Assembly: GCA_946122785.1 (NCBI GenBank)
Contig: CAMGYJ010000009.1
Coordinates: forward strand, 29,547,633-29,611,632
Length of the DNA stretch: 64,000 bases
Source: Linum tenue
Taxonomy: Eukaryota; Streptophyta; Magnoliopsida; Malpighiales; Linaceae
Direction: 5' to 3'
Positions 8,951 to 21,359 of the stretch are shown here, in pieces. Every line of letters begins with the position of its first letter. Position 1 is the first letter of the stretch. The position numbers and the translations under genes are program-made. Below the pieces are notes generated by a model, which did no database searches, was not told the origin of the DNA, and saw nothing but the letters and a program-made list of their open reading frames with translations.

Positions 8951-11436
8951 AAGACAACGCTCAAGGAAATCATCAGTACCCGCACTCGTGATGGCGAGTG
9001 CGGTCTCAAAATCAGCAACAACATCACAGTAATCAAGATCATCATGGAGCTGGGGTGTTTCATATTATCAGAAACAGAGAAGGTGATTTGTTCACCCCCA
9101 GCTCTTAAAATCAGTTTTCCATCATTAACATCAATTAGCACCTTGGCGGTGGCGAGAAAAGGTCTTCCCAGTATCAATGGCACATCAACATCCTCATTAA
9201 TATCCAAAATCACAAAATCAACAGGATATGAAAATGGCCCTACTACGACTATCAAGTCCTCTGCTATACCCCTAGGATGCACAATAGATCTATCAGCAAG
9301 CTGGATTCTCATCCTAGTATTACTGGGTTCACCTAGACCTAGCTTCTTAAACAGTGAATATGGCATGACATTAATGCTAGCGCCTAAATCCGCCAAGGAC
9401 TTTCCTACATGCAAGCTACCAATCATGCAAGGGATAGTGAAACTCCCTGGGTCTTTTCGCTTCTCTGGTAGTTTGTTCTGCAGGATGGCAGAACACTCCT
9501 CGTTCAGCATCACCGTTGACAGTTCCCCAAGCTTCCTCTTGTTGGTGAGGAGATCCTTCATGAACTTGGCATACTTGGGCATCTTTGATAATGCCTCCAC
9601 GAAGGGCATGCTAATATTCACCTGCTTCAGCATTGCCATGAATTTGGCAAACTCAGTCTCCAGTCGGTCCTTGTGCAACCGAGTAGGAAAGGGAAGCTGG
9701 GGTACATACTCCTTCACCACTGGCTGCGGTTTAGGAGCAGGCACCTCAACCTCCTTCTCCATTTCTTCCTGATTAGCTGGAAGTGCTGAAGCAGGGGTCT
9801 CTCTCTCCTCTGCCCGAACAGGTGGATTGGCAGTCACCTTGCCACTCCTGGTCGTGATGGCACTGCAGTTGGTATCCGGGTCCTGCGGGTGAGGGATGGT
9901 CTGACCAGGCAAGGTACCTGGAGTCCTCCGAGCAACAGCCTGGGCAACACCACCAAGCTGGGTCTGTATATCTCGCAGCACAGCCTGTGTGTTTCTCTGA
10001 CCAGCTTCTAGCTCCAAGAACTTGCCTGAAGCTTTCTCCATGAACTTCTCAATGTTATTGAATTTATTTGCACTGGAGGTGGCCAGAGAACCCACCAGAT
10101 CTCTCAGTTCCGCCATCGGGTCACTCTGTACTGGGGCTGCAGGTGCTGCCCCTGCCTGCTGAAATGGTCGTGCCTGCGACTGAGGTGGAACTGGCCCCTG
10201 TCTGGGCGGGTAGAGTGGCTGCTGAAATTGCCCCTGTCTGGGCTGGTATGGAGGCCTCTGAAAACCGGGTGGTCCCTGGGGAGCTGGTGGTCTGGAATTT
10301 GGCCCAGCCCAAGAAAAGTTAGGATGCTGGCGCCACCCCTCGTTATAGGTGTTGCTGTAGGGGTCAAAGCGCCTGGCATTCCCGATGAAGTCCACCTGCT
10401 CCTGGGGAGTGGACGACTCCCTCATCGCCTGACAGTCCTCCACGGTGTGATGAGAGCTCTCACACCACTGGCAGTGCATCGCCTGTGGCTGTCCTGTACA
10501 TGCAATCAAACCAGAACGATCGATAGCTGAAACCAGCTTCGATACCACCTGCACCAAATCAGATGACTGGGTGCCCACAGCATGCACACCCCGTCCTGGT
10601 GCTCGTCTCGATCTCCTGGCAGTGCCCCAGTCGTACCCGTTCTCCGCCATCTCCTCAAAGAGTTGATTCAACTGTGGCGAGGTTTTTGTCAGCATGTTTC
10701 CGCCACAAACCGAATCAATCAGCTGCTTGTCCTCCGGGAAGAGGGCGTGATAGAAGGTGCCCACCTTGAATGCATCATTGAAACCATGATTGGGACACCT
10801 GAGAAAGAGACTGGTGTACCTCTCCCAAGCATCCCTGATGGTCTCATCCTCATCCTGAGCAAAATGTGTAATTTGCTTCTGCAGGTCAGCTGTCTTGGAT
10901 GGAGGATGGTAGCGGGTGAGGAACTTGTCCGCCAGGTTGGCGAACGTGGTGATGGAGCCCGGAGGTCGAGTGTCTAGCCACTCCTTGGCTTGCCCCTCCA
11001 GCGTGAATGGGAAGTACCTCAGCTGGATGGCATCTGCTGGTACCCCATTGATCTTGATTCCATCGATGAGCTCGTGGAATCGCCTGAGATGTGATCGAGG
11101 GCACTCTCCCTCCTTACCACGGAACACCACTGAACCGCGCAGCATGGTAATCACTGAGGTGCTCACCTCAAAGTTGTTGGCTAGGACATGAGGGTGTTGA
11201 ATGGGTGACCTCATGTCTGCAGCCCTAGCGGTCCAGTAGGATCCCATGGTCTGCTCCTCGGGGATCACAGCACGGTTCTCTGGATCACCCATCTCTTCTT
11301 CCTCTTCTTCTAACTGCAGCTGTGTTAGCGCCTCCTCCACAGCCAGTCGCGCCTTTAGAACCCGCTTGATGTTCCTGCAAATTCGTTCAAGCTCCTGGTC
11401 TAATGGTAATAGTTCTCCCGACTGGCTACGGGTCAT
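8944..11436 (-). pseudogene. gag-protease part of element A
   Basis: The likely start is the ATG at 11436 (MTRSQSGELLPLDQELERI), matching MTRSQSG of C. The order is: N-terminal basic segment; gag core (RRFHELIDG ... AKEWLDTRPPGSITTFANL ... DAWERYTSLF); zinc knuckle CQWCESSHHTVEDC (C-x2-C-x4-H-x4-C); a Pro/Gln-rich linker; aspartic protease with [13 protein letters not shown] (DLG in place of the usual DTG/DSG, as is common in this lineage) and [11 protein letters not shown]. The frame then runs off at 9052-9055, where one base of a G4 run appears missing relative to C, so protease and RT are out of phase. Confidence 0.88.
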
Positions 11437-11557
11437 GCAGTACCTGCACACAATCAGTAGAAGCAACCCGTGAAGGCACACAGGTGGAAGAGATAAAATG
11501 CAGTAAATAAAAAGCTAGAGTAACAAATTCTCACGTTTCCCCAATAATCTAGAGAGT

Positions 11558-11574
11558 CCCCGGCAACGGCGCCA
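11558..11574 (-). other. Primer binding site, tRNA-Asp (element A)
   Basis: The minus strand TGGCGCCGTTGCCGGGG is fully complementary to the 17-nt 3' end of plant tRNA-Asp. It lies 6 bases inside the LTR end. Confidence 0.9.
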
Positions 11575-11580
11575 AAAACT

Positions 11581-12964
11581 TGACACGCTAAAACACAACA
11601 CCGAACTGCGACCAAGTGTAATCGCAGTCCGGGAATGCAGTAACAGGCAAGTTATATTATCAACCCGGGGTCTAGATCTACTGCTTACTCCGTGATTCTC
11701 TATTATCTAGCAAACTAATTCGAGTGATTGTTGTTAAAGCTAAAGCAGTAAGAAAGCAGTAAATTGTTCGGTTTTCTAAAGCAGGTAAGAGTCACTCGGG
11801 ATTGAGTCCCCCTAGCCCCTTAGTTAGGTTCAATTGTAATTCCCTGGGTTGATTTACTGTTGATTAGACTGCGGAAGATCCGACAGTAGCTTGGAATCTC
11901 TTAAGCTGACCAAGCCCTCTCAGTCTAACTACCCGGCAGACGGCTAGTCTTCACCGGGATAGAAAGCTGAGGCTATGAACACAGAACTCCACTACTGGAA
12001 TTGAGTTCCAGTACAAAGCAGTAAACTGGCTAACTCTCGTATAGCCAATCTCCTACTATCGAATGAAGAAGCTCTAACAACCTAATCAGATTCTATCAAT
12101 CTCAGGTTGCAGCAGAAATTGAGAAAAGCTGATCAGACTCCAATCAATTCAATAAACATGCATCATTCGATTAAAATCAAACAATAATATCATCCCAAGT
12201 CATTACAATCAAATCCCTAACAAAATGAACTAGGGTTCTTCATACCCAAGTGAGAGAAAGGTTCTACTCCATAGAGAGAGAAAGGAAAACAGAAATCAAA
12301 GTAGTCATACTCAGAAAGATGAGGAAAATCTGCTCTGGGATGTCAATCTTCACTCCTAGGGACGCAATCTGGGCTTCAATGATGAGAAATCCACTCCAAA
12401 ATAGCTCCTAGGGTTTGTTCTTCGCTCTTTCTCTCTCTAAAACTCTGTTTTGCCCAGAAAATCCAATTCCTCTTCCTTGGCTCGAATCTGCCTCCAAAAA
12501 CCCGACTTTGGGCGAATTACGGGCAGAATTACGGCCGTAATCACGTCCTGCCCGTAATTCACACCAAAACGCACGTTTCACTTAAGCTGCAGGAGGAGGA
12601 GATACGCCCGTAATTTCCCAATTACCGCCAGTAATTTGGGAATTACGGTCGTAATTCTTGGGGGTCTTGCCCGTAATTTTATCACCGAGAGGAATTTCTA
12701 GGTTGAAGGCTCGGCCATAAATTTACGGGCATGCCCTGGCCAATTACGGCCGTAATTTGGCAAAGGCTGCCCGTAATTCTGTCTGTGATTCGCCATCTGA
12801 CCTCCAAATGACCCGAAACTTGCGCCTATGCACCTCTTTACTTGCTAGGACCTGAAATACGACAAAACAACACAACCTAGCGTAAAATAGGCCAAGGAAC
12901 AATCAATTCGAGCCAAAATGGACAGGAAACCAGAGTAAAAACACGTGCAAATACGATGCTATCA
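11581..12964 (-). repeat. 5' LTR of element A (1384 bp)
   Basis: On the minus strand it runs from TGATAGCATCG (12964) to TTTTAGCGTGTCA (11581), with TG...CA ends. It shares the block TACGCTAGGTTGTGT ... ATTTCAGGTCC with the LTR of C. The base next to it at 12965 starts CAATC, the expected duplication on this side; the partner cannot be checked because the other LTR is missing. Confidence 0.85.
12516..12777 (-). promoter_or_regulatory. Palindrome modules in the element A LTR
   Basis: Modules at 12516-12558 and 12721-12777 have ATTACGGGCA-type half-sites around ATTACGGCCGTAAT. A third, rearranged module spans 12605-12677. The block lies about 190-450 nt from the LTR start, just upstream of a GAGAGAGAAAG-rich stretch, the position of a U3 promoter. 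It is the same motif set as 5433-5670. Confidence 0.6.
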
Positions 12965-15900
12965 CAATCCCTTTCGGAGGCAGCCTCCGACGGACATTGA
13001 ATCTCCTAACAGAAGAGGGCAGCAACTAGCCAATCGCTGGCCGCGGGCGATAAGCAGAGGAAGTTCATGGTGGGGTGCAGGCCACCTATTAATTATTTAT
13101 TAGTTATTTTTTTATTGACATGTCATTAAGTTAACCATCCAGTCATCAGTCCCGTTTGCCACGTCATCAAAAAACTAACGGAGTTTGACGGAGACTAACG
13201 GCCGGTGACTAACGGTGAAACGATTCGTAAAGTTAGTGGTCAATTAGAAAGAAAAGTAATTCGGGTGGCAAACGTGAAAGATTTATGTAATTTGAGTAAC
13301 CAAACGTGTAATTTAGCCCTTAAATATCATTGGTTGGAATATTGTGCATTGAATTAAAGTGTTGAATGATGTGTTCAATGACGATATAATGAAACTGAAC
13401 CATACATTTCAAGATAATTAAAATGACAAACATCGATACCAATTATCTCGACAGTCTATGCTAAAATTCAAAATTGTTTAATCATTCAATTTGAATGATA
13501 GTTTAGTCAAATCAAGCAAATAATTCACGATTGTGTATGAACAAAAATAAAAACATATGTATTGTATTATGAAAAATGTATTTATTTTAACAATCTAAAA
13601 AAAACAATCAAAACTTCCATACGACCCCTTATTTCAATAATGTAATTAATGAAATAATTTTTATCAACATGATGCAATGTTCAAGCTAAGGTCCAAGTAT
13701 TAACACCAGTATATAGTATTCATCATAGTTAACTATTTCAATATCCACATCTAACTATTAATGGTTACTTGCTTTCTCTTAGAGAGTTTAATGTAACACT
13801 CTCATGCCTAGCTATGCTCTAAGCATTTGTTTTCTTTTTCACAATATCATTTGTAGTTATTTATTAAATCAACTTTGTTTGTAGCTTTCAATTCCTAATT
13901 ATTCACTTATTCATAGAAACTTATGAGAATGCTAAATATATTTTTCATGTCTAATCTATTAAACATAAATGTTGCTTATCACTTAAATTCATTGGTATCC
14001 ATGTTAGGTTTGATGTCACCAACATATTCTCCCAAGTTCTCCTAAAAGCATAATATATTGCGCTTGATATCATAGTTTCGTTAGGTAAAGTTCAACAAAC
14101 TCAATCAATATTCGAACTCTTCGAAATAGCTATCTACATGTGAATATGAAGTACTGAGTAGCTAAAACTCTACTTGAGTTAGTACAATCTTTTGCGCTAT
14201 CGATTCAAAATTCAATACATGATTATCTTAGTACAATTTAGTCATACTAATTGTGCAGTAGGGGACATCTTATCAAAATCTTAAAGAAAGACTCTTTGAT
14301 TGATCGCTTTATTGATGTAATCAATTATACCAAAATAGAAGAGATCAAATTTATAAGATACACTCAAAGTTTGCTATAATTATTGAGGTTCAACAGCACG
14401 TTAGGCGTAAGACGGTCATTGGGCATTTGTCTATCTCTTAGCTCGCCTAGACATGCTTAGACATTATAATAAAAATAGCAATTTTAATAATAATGAATAA
14501 AATAACGGTTCTAAAGCAATTTCATACTTTATTCAAATGATTTAACAACAAACGAAATAACTCTCAAGTTTATAAATTATTTTCTTTTACCAAAAGATAT
14601 AATTAATTAATTCATGAGCTGAAATAGCTAATTATAAACACTTCAAATTTAAGTTAAAACTCTATATGATGCAATTGTTTGACGAAATGAGTTTTATAAT
14701 AGAGTGGTTCTATCGAGAGAGGTCTCTAAGAAACATGGTTTACTTTATCATTCCTTAGGTGGATATAATATCTATCTTCATCGTTACTTTTACATTGGAT
14801 TCAATTTAGTATACTTTTTCATTTAGATAGATTTGTTTATGATGTTCTAGGATATAATATATCATTATATATGATGGTGTATGATATTAATTCCTCTCAT
14901 TTTAGGTTCAAATTGATGCATTTTTCCCTTAACCGTCCCTTTTATTGATTAATAATTTTTATGATATTTTTCACTTTGAAATATCGTGAGCGGAATCTAT
15001 ACACAGCAATTTGTATTTTTTTCGCTTCCTCTTCTCTTGATTAGATATTGTGTCCATATTGATTCCTATATTGATTATCGAATTACTACTTTTTTGTTCA
15101 TTTTTCTGGTGCAAGATATGATTTTATGTTTGATAATATAGATTTATTTTGCAAGCATGTGGATGCTCGAGAGTAGGTTGTCAACTCGCGGGTCGATCCT
15201 TGGGTCGACCCACTTTGACCCTGACTCGGTGAGAAAAACGGGCTGCACGCACCGGATGACCCATTAACTCTTGACCCACTAGCTTCACCGGGTGGGTCAA
15301 CCCGCGGGTTGACAAGTTGAGACTTTTCATTTGCCTCATAACTTACATTTTACAATGGCTCCAAACTTGGATGGGTTTCTATTTAGCACATAAATTTTTA
15401 ATGATGTAAAATTTATGAAACTAAGATGCATATTAATAAACAATGTAAGGTCTCATCTTCCCTCTTAAGCACTACATATCATTGTTTACTTACCATTAAA
15501 TCAAGGTCTTTCTAACTTGAGTAAGAGCTACAATGACTTTTATTAACTTTCACTACTCATATATCACAAGTGTTCAAATCATTATCAAGTGTTCATACAA
15601 TGACTGACTTTTATTGTTGTGGATTTCCCCCAAAATGTTAGGTATGCTGTTTTTAGTTTTTGCTTTCTTTTCGCTTTGATTTAGCTTTTTATGTGTTGCT
15701 CTATTAGTTGAACTTGCAGCTGGAGATCTGCATGCTTTGTTTCATTATATCATTGAATACACTGAAGTCAATGGAACCATGACTGTGTGAGTTAGTTTGT
15801 TTCTTTTTAAGTACACTCTAAACATATGGTTTGTTTCATTATATCATTGAATACACGAAAGTCACTAGAAAAGGCAAAAAATTTATCGTATACTGAAGAT

Positions 15901-16141
15901 TGATTATGTATGTATGATGTAAAACAACTCTTATCATTGTTCTTCTTAGACATTTTTATATAGATATAACTTTGTTTGAAATATGAATTTATGTTAGTGT
16001 AGTTGGGCGTTTGTCATTTTTTAAACTTCATTAGTCAAATACATTAAATACTTTCCTATATGATTCATGGAGAACTTACCAAATTAAATTGTTACTTCAA
16101 TCCTCAATGTTTACTACACATACACATGAAAATCAAACTTT
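12965..16141. other. AT-rich intergenic DNA with degenerate transposon ends
   Basis: No coding gene seen. 13090-13330 resembles one end of a Mutator-type element (TAACGGAGTTTGACGGAG, GTGTAATTTAGCCCTTAAA) with no partner found. 15178-15193 and 15300-15315 are 16-bp inverted repeats (TTGTCAAC(T/C)CGCGGGT, 15/16), bounding a 138-bp MITE-like unit rich in GGGTCGACCC-type motifs. Confidence 0.5.
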
Positions 16142-16170
16142 CCCGGCCAAGAGGCCGGGCCCTAATCTAG
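16142..16170 (+). mobile_element. Helitron-type 3' terminus
   Basis: A perfect 7-bp hairpin, CCCGGCC-AAGA-GGCCGGG (16142-16159), is followed 7 bases later by CTAG (16167-16170) and T. This is the expected plan of a Helitron 3' end inserted between A and T. The 5' end was not identified. Confidence 0.55.
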
Positions 16171-19100
16171 TTAAAAGTATAACTGCACAAAACAACTTGG
16201 CACTTGCACTGTACATCTAGACTGCTTTACACTGCTCATTTAGATCTAATTTTCCTGTTCACTTCCATCTGATTGGTGTGTTGGGCTGGGGTTGGCCATT
16301 TGTGTTCCCTAGACTTCTCCATTTAGTTTGCTCATTTGTCGCGTTGTGTGCTTTTTATTCCTTGCTTTTGTTTGGAGGTATCTGGAAGACGATGTGAGAC
16401 AAATCGCGTTGTTCACAGGGATGCGATGTGGGACAGTTGCTTTTTGGGAGCTTCACCTACGTGACAGCGAGTTGGTTGATGGATGATCTTGAGGGGATGG
16501 GGAGTTCAGCTTTTGATGGTAGGGTACCTTTTGATTGACTAAGGCGTCTCTCTTTGCAGAGAAAGAGAGGGAGGTTCAGTGAGTTGGAGATATCAAGGTG
16601 GGGAAAAAACTACAGCTCTTTTTTTCCACCACATGTTCTACCTACCTCTTCAATCCCACTTTTCATTTTACCCATCACGTTTCTGTTTTCTCTCTCTTTC
16701 CCATCACAATTGGATTTCTCCCCAAACATCTCTAAAAAGAGGAATTTGGGGGTCTGGACTCTGGAGTCGATCTGGAGTTACTTGGAAGAAAGTTTCTGTG
16801 GTGGGTTGCAGGTCTGAAAGATTGATTCTCTCTTATAATTTGTTTCCCTGTCTTTTTCATTTCTCGCACCTCATTCTGCTTTTGTTTCTCTCATCTTCTT
16901 TTCGAAATCAGCAGAGGTTGAAACGATCAATTGGCAAATTTTTTAACTGTTCGGGAAAAGATTCAGAGGATATCAAAATCTGCAGGTTCTTTTTTTCTGT
17001 CTTTGATGAGTTTTTCCCCTCTTTTCTGAGATGAGTTCGTTCTCTCTTTCTTCCCATGAAGCTTTATTTTTATCGTTTTCCAGATGAGATGCCGAAAAAG
17101 ATTCCGCTATCAGAGATGCGTCATGGAGTTCCAGCGAAAAGCCACTAAGACAGGCGATTGTCTAGATGGTAACCCGATATCTGCTGCGAGCCATTCCCAC
17201 GGTGGTCCACTGTGTTAGAGAGTGGTATAAGATCCAGCAGAACCTTCTCCCAACAACTCGAGTTATTGGGAGCAACTGGTTCTTGACATGGTATCAGAGC
17301 CTAGAACCAAAAGGTCATGTGTTCGAATCTCCACGACCCCCAATATTAATCGTTGTCTTTCAAGCACATGGTATGGTGGGCCTGCGCAAACTTCAAGCCC
17401 ATGGGTTGGCTTTCGTTTGAGGGGGCGTGTTAGAGAGTGGTATAAGATCCAGAAGAACCTTCTCCCAACAACTCGAGTTATTGGGAGCAACTGGTTCTTG
17501 ACACACTGTAATGCATCGTTCCTTGGCAGATCCGAAATTTTTATGTGATTTGAGCTTTCCGCTTGCAGATTAGTGAAATAATTAGCTTAGCGGGGAAGAG
17601 CAGGTAATGATCGAGAGTTTGTCAGTTTCTTCCTCTTTACTTTCATACTATGTCCTTTATTCTTTCATTGTTATATGGGTTTTTGCATATCTGAAACGTG
17701 TTTTGTCACCTCAACGAAGACAGAGGGGTTGTGGTTCACAGGATCCGCAAGTTCTCACTGTTATCATCCTTATCTCCGATCTCCCAGGGCGAGGACAGAG
17801 GTGTCGGGTTCCAGAAAGCACAACTCTAAAATTGTTTGATGTTCTAGAAGAACATATGGTAAATTACCTTTTCCCCGTTTGAGTTCTTTTCACCTCATTC
17901 TAGGCCCTCTCCCGTAGTCCTTGGATATGCATTTATTATCTCTATTCTGCAGTTTTTTTTGTTAGCCGTCTGTGGGTTTCAGTTCTTCTAATTCAGACAG
18001 ATGTTAGGTAGTCCTTGAAAGTGAGAATCCATTTGATGAAAGTGAGATGTTTTGAGTGTGTCCTTGAATACACCATGTTAAACTCTAGTCTCAAATTTTC
18101 TCTGCTTCATCCTCTTCTCTCTCTGTGTTGCAGGTAGCTGTTCTCTGGAGTTGAGCATATACCAAGAATGCACATACTCTTCTGTTTCGACTTCTATGAT
18201 CATTACACGATTTACACTTTCTGTGGACTCTTATGTTATTTGCTTTGTATCATGATTTCTGCTTTGCTGATTGGTTGGGGTTATGCAATAGGATTGGTTG
18301 CCATTTAATCATCTTAGGGTTCGTGAATTGGGGAATTTCAGCTGCTGTAGAGTGTCTGCATCATATGGAAACTGAAATATAGCGTCAGTAAAGAATCTAG
18401 TCATGGGTTATGTTAGGTTACCTGACAATTAAGCTTGTATGTTCACTAATCTTGAAGTTTGGCTTAGATTCTCACAGATAAGCATACTGCTTATATCGAG
18501 TTTACTTATTTTGCTTATATTCTAAAAGTACTAAAGTACATGCAATAGTTGGAATTGGTGAGAGCTCCAATAGGATGAACAAAGACATGTTCTTTCATTT
18601 TAGCATCCACTCGGATAAAAAATCATGTGAGGTCAGGTCTTGGTATTCGAGTTCCTTGCATTCTTAGTATGTCTGTTATTTTGTCCAAGTTGTGTTCATG
18701 AACACAACAACACAACACATACTTAAGTATCTTTGTTTAACATAACTAAGTGCTGCCTTCCTTTGTCTCCTACGATAGTAACTCACATACATGTTTGTAG
18801 TCATTTTTGGTCTTCTAAATTTCAGATTTTATCTATCCAATGGTGTGCAGGGCGGGCCAGTACACTCAAAGATGTAATACATGTTCTCTCATTTATGGCA
18901 AACTCGGATAGAAAAATCAAATGAAATAAGACCTCAGCTTTTTGGAGAAACGTTTGAATGGCTTGCATAATGCGGTCTGCGTGATGTTTTGTCTAAGATG
19001 ACAGAGATGATAGTCATTTGTTGTCTTCTAGATGAAAAACTTTAAGTTCTTTGTGATGATCAAAAAAATTACCGAGAGTTCTCAAGTTTTGCCCTGTACA

Positions 19101-19875
19101 AACTAATGGGTGAAGTTGCTTTTGTTGTAAGTAAAAGCCTATCCTTACAGCTGATAATTACATAAATCCATAACCAGTTCATTTTATATCCCACAAAGAT
19201 CATCAATTAGTGACTCTCATAATTTTATCCATGGGTAACGTTTGGGAGCTTTGTTTGCTTACATAATCTGACTTCATCACAAGCCACCCCTGGAACTTTG
19301 AGAGTGATCACATGACGAATTATATTTTCTGACTGCAACTTGGAGTCCCAAAATCTAACGAAACTATGTCCCACTTTGAATTCTGAAATTTTAGTGGTAG
19401 TTATTGGCGTTTTTCCCATGTTCTTCATCCAAAATCTTGCAGATCCAATGATAGATCCACCAAAATGAAAAAGAGAAGGCAAAACATGTTTGTTCCCAAA
19501 ACGACATATTGATGGTTGTTCCATTTATTTGCTAGACCCATATGAACGATGGGCTCACAAGTATAATTGGACTGTGGTTTATGTTCTTCTATACAAGTGG
19601 CCGAGCGTGTTTTTAAAATAAATAATAAATTAGTGTTTGACAAATTTGATTCTAAAATAGAGTTAGACTTAGATACCAAAAATTACAAAATTTGAATCTT
19701 CTAAATACTATTAAACAACATAGTTAGACATGATAATGCTAATCAAATGAGGATACGCAAACAATGGAAACATTTATTCACAATTTCGTTTTAGAGATTT
19801 AGTCATATATTTGTTTGATATCAATAAAATCAATTTGTTTTGTTTCCTTTAGATAAACTTAAATATAATTTATAT
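16171..19875 (+). other. Gene-fragment-like, UTR-like DNA (possible captured sequence)
   Basis: Apart from the TRIM at 17213-17503 the stretch looks like transcribed plant leader and intron DNA: CT-rich tracts, acceptor-like TTTGCAG at 16553 and further AG-ended pyrimidine runs. No continuous coding gene is present. A short exon-like stretch at about 17724-17858 reads in frame as a plausible peptide (SDLPGRGQRC..VPESTTLKLFDVLEEHM) bounded by acceptor-like CTCCCAG and donor-like ATG|GTAAAT, but the family is not recognised. Because it lies upstream of a Helitron-like 3' end at 19905, it may be captured host sequence. Confidence 0.35.
17213..17503 (+). mobile_element. Complete TRIM retrotransposon (291 bp)
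   Basis: Two 76-bp LTRs (17213-17288 and 17428-17503) begin TGTTAGAGAGTGGTATAAG, end TTCTTGACA and differ at one base. TGGTATCAGAGC at 17289-17300 is the initiator tRNA-Met primer site. TTTGAGGGGGCG at 17416-17427 is the polypurine tract. The 5-bp target duplication CACTG is exact on both sides (17208-17212, 17504-17508). The interior has no ORF, as expected for a terminal-repeat retrotransposon in miniature, which must use another element's proteins. Confidence 0.95.
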
Positions 19876-19905
19876 CCCGACGCGGAGCGTGAGCAAGGAT
19901 ACTAG
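19876..19905 (+). mobile_element. Possible Helitron-type 3' terminus
   Basis: A short hairpin, ACGC-GGA-GCGT (19880-19890), is followed 11 bases later by CTAG (19902-19905) and T. The stem is only 4 bp, so this is weaker than 16142-16170. It abuts the truncated start of the LINE at 19922. Confidence 0.4.
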
Positions 19906-19921
19906 TACATAATAAAGTATC

Positions 19922-20160
19922 CAATAGTCTGTTAGGAAGATTCGTAACATTCCGTTGTCGCAGACAAGACTTCATGATACTATTATTTTTCAGTATGATC
20001 CCTTAGGCCTTTTCACGGTCAAATCCGCGGACCATTTGGCTTTCCGACATCAACGTCCAATTCCTACTAAGCCCATGATTGATTTCATGAATCCAACTAT
20101 TTGGAATTGGCTTTGGGGAAGGAAGGTGCCTCCGAAATTGCTCTTCTTTTTATGGTAGTG
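19922..20160 (+). pseudogene. LINE 1, first part: reverse-transcriptase zinc-binding region
   Basis: In frame from about 19934: IPLSQTRLHD, GLFTVKSADHLAF and WNWLWGRKVPPKLLFFLW, which is the region after the RT of plant L1-type LINE ORF2 (zf-RVT-like). The frame stops at the insertion of element D and resumes at 28584 with CIHRILPTREVLVTRGMDILP. The 5' part of the LINE is absent. Confidence 0.85.
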
Positions 20161-21359
20161 TGATAGGGCAAAAGCGTAATGCTAATTCCTATCTTGTAGT
20201 AAAATCGGAAATCCGGGTATCGTCTCTCAGGGACTGGTACAACCTTATAATTTATCAATTCTGTGGAGCAAACTATAAGTGAAAAATGGTTTGGTTGATG
20301 AGATTATTAACTAATAGCAAAATCATAAACTAATTAAGCAAAGTAAACTTGTCGGGAGAAATTCAATGGGAGAAGCTCTGGGAGAAACACCGGGATTCAC
20401 TACCTATCCTATCCAGATTAATTCACATATTCCAATCAATTTAATCCAACTCTCTACAGCCAGGATATCACGAATGTGTTAGCTATCCCTGTCGGGAATT
20501 ACTACGTACTAAACAATTAAATCAAATCCTACTGTCGTAGCTCACTGACTTAATTATTTAGCCTGAAGATCGATATCCTATTCAGAACCACATAGCATCT
20601 TATTTAATCCACTGTCGCTTCGATAAGTTACTATGTAACATGAAATATGTTCAGTTATTAGGGTTTCACTGTCGCTAATAACCTAATTAACAACGAATCA
20701 ATGTATTGGTGGCCAGTCAACACAAAGCATTAAGTAATTTCATGCAATAGAGATTGGAAGAAAAGAATTATGGATCAATCCATCAAATCAAGAAATAGTT
20801 ACACCCTATGGTGTTTCCCCCAGAAATCGGGGTTTAGTTCATGATGAAATTGAGATAAATCAATGGGGTTTTGTTCATCATGTTCTAAATCAACAATAAA
20901 CAACTAATTTGGTCTAGAAAATCCAACAAAAATAATCACCCTTGTTGATATCAGCTCAAGTTGCCTTGGAGAAGTCGATCGTCGATGATAATCGCCGCCC
21001 CCAATTCCCTACTCTGCGCTTTGCTGCTTGCTTTTTTCTCCGAAAGAAGTTCTATTCCTCCTCCAAAGAATAGCCGCCCTCTAAAAAACGAGTCCCAATT
21101 CTTTTCCTCCCCTCTTTTTTTTCCTGGCCCAATCTGCTCCTCCTTGTTCCGCTAGCCCTCTCCTTTTCTTTTTTATTTATTTTTCTAAAACCTCTCGCCC
21201 CCCAAAAACAATTAATTCCGCCGCCAAGAGATTAGAAGATCACCCCAGCTTCCAATTCTCTGTCCGTCCCCAATAATCAAAACCTCCAGCCGCTTTCCGT
21301 TCAAAAAATAGTCCAATTCTTCCAGGCCCCAGGCCCAAAAGAATTTCTGTCCCAGACTC

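Larger units (their letters stand above)
2386..12964 (-). mobile_element. Element A: Athila-lineage LTR retrotransposon, 3'-truncated
   Basis: Reading the minus strand: 5' LTR (12964-11581), tRNA-Asp primer site, gag-protease, RT-RNase H, integrase, post-pol block, palindrome block, leader intron, extra ORF, internal polypurine tract and stem-loop. The RT and integrase motifs (FMDD, DLGAS protease, GKACHLP after the integrase core) are Athila/Calypso-like. The outer polypurine tract and 3' LTR are missing because the element meets B in inverted orientation. Pol has at least two frameshifts and a deletion, so the copy is not autonomous. Confidence 0.88.

Noticed and set aside
8359..9772. Plus-strand ORFs of 120-240 aa opposite A gag-pol (similar ones at 58814-62467 opposite C)
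   Set aside because: Shadows of conserved minus-strand coding sequence.
16554..17034. Overlapping ORFs of 87 and 151 aa
   Set aside because: Composition is that of CT-rich leader or intron DNA; no domain.
19225..19524. 99-aa minus-strand ORF with protein-like composition
   Set aside because: No family recognised, no splice or context support; may be chance or captured fragment.
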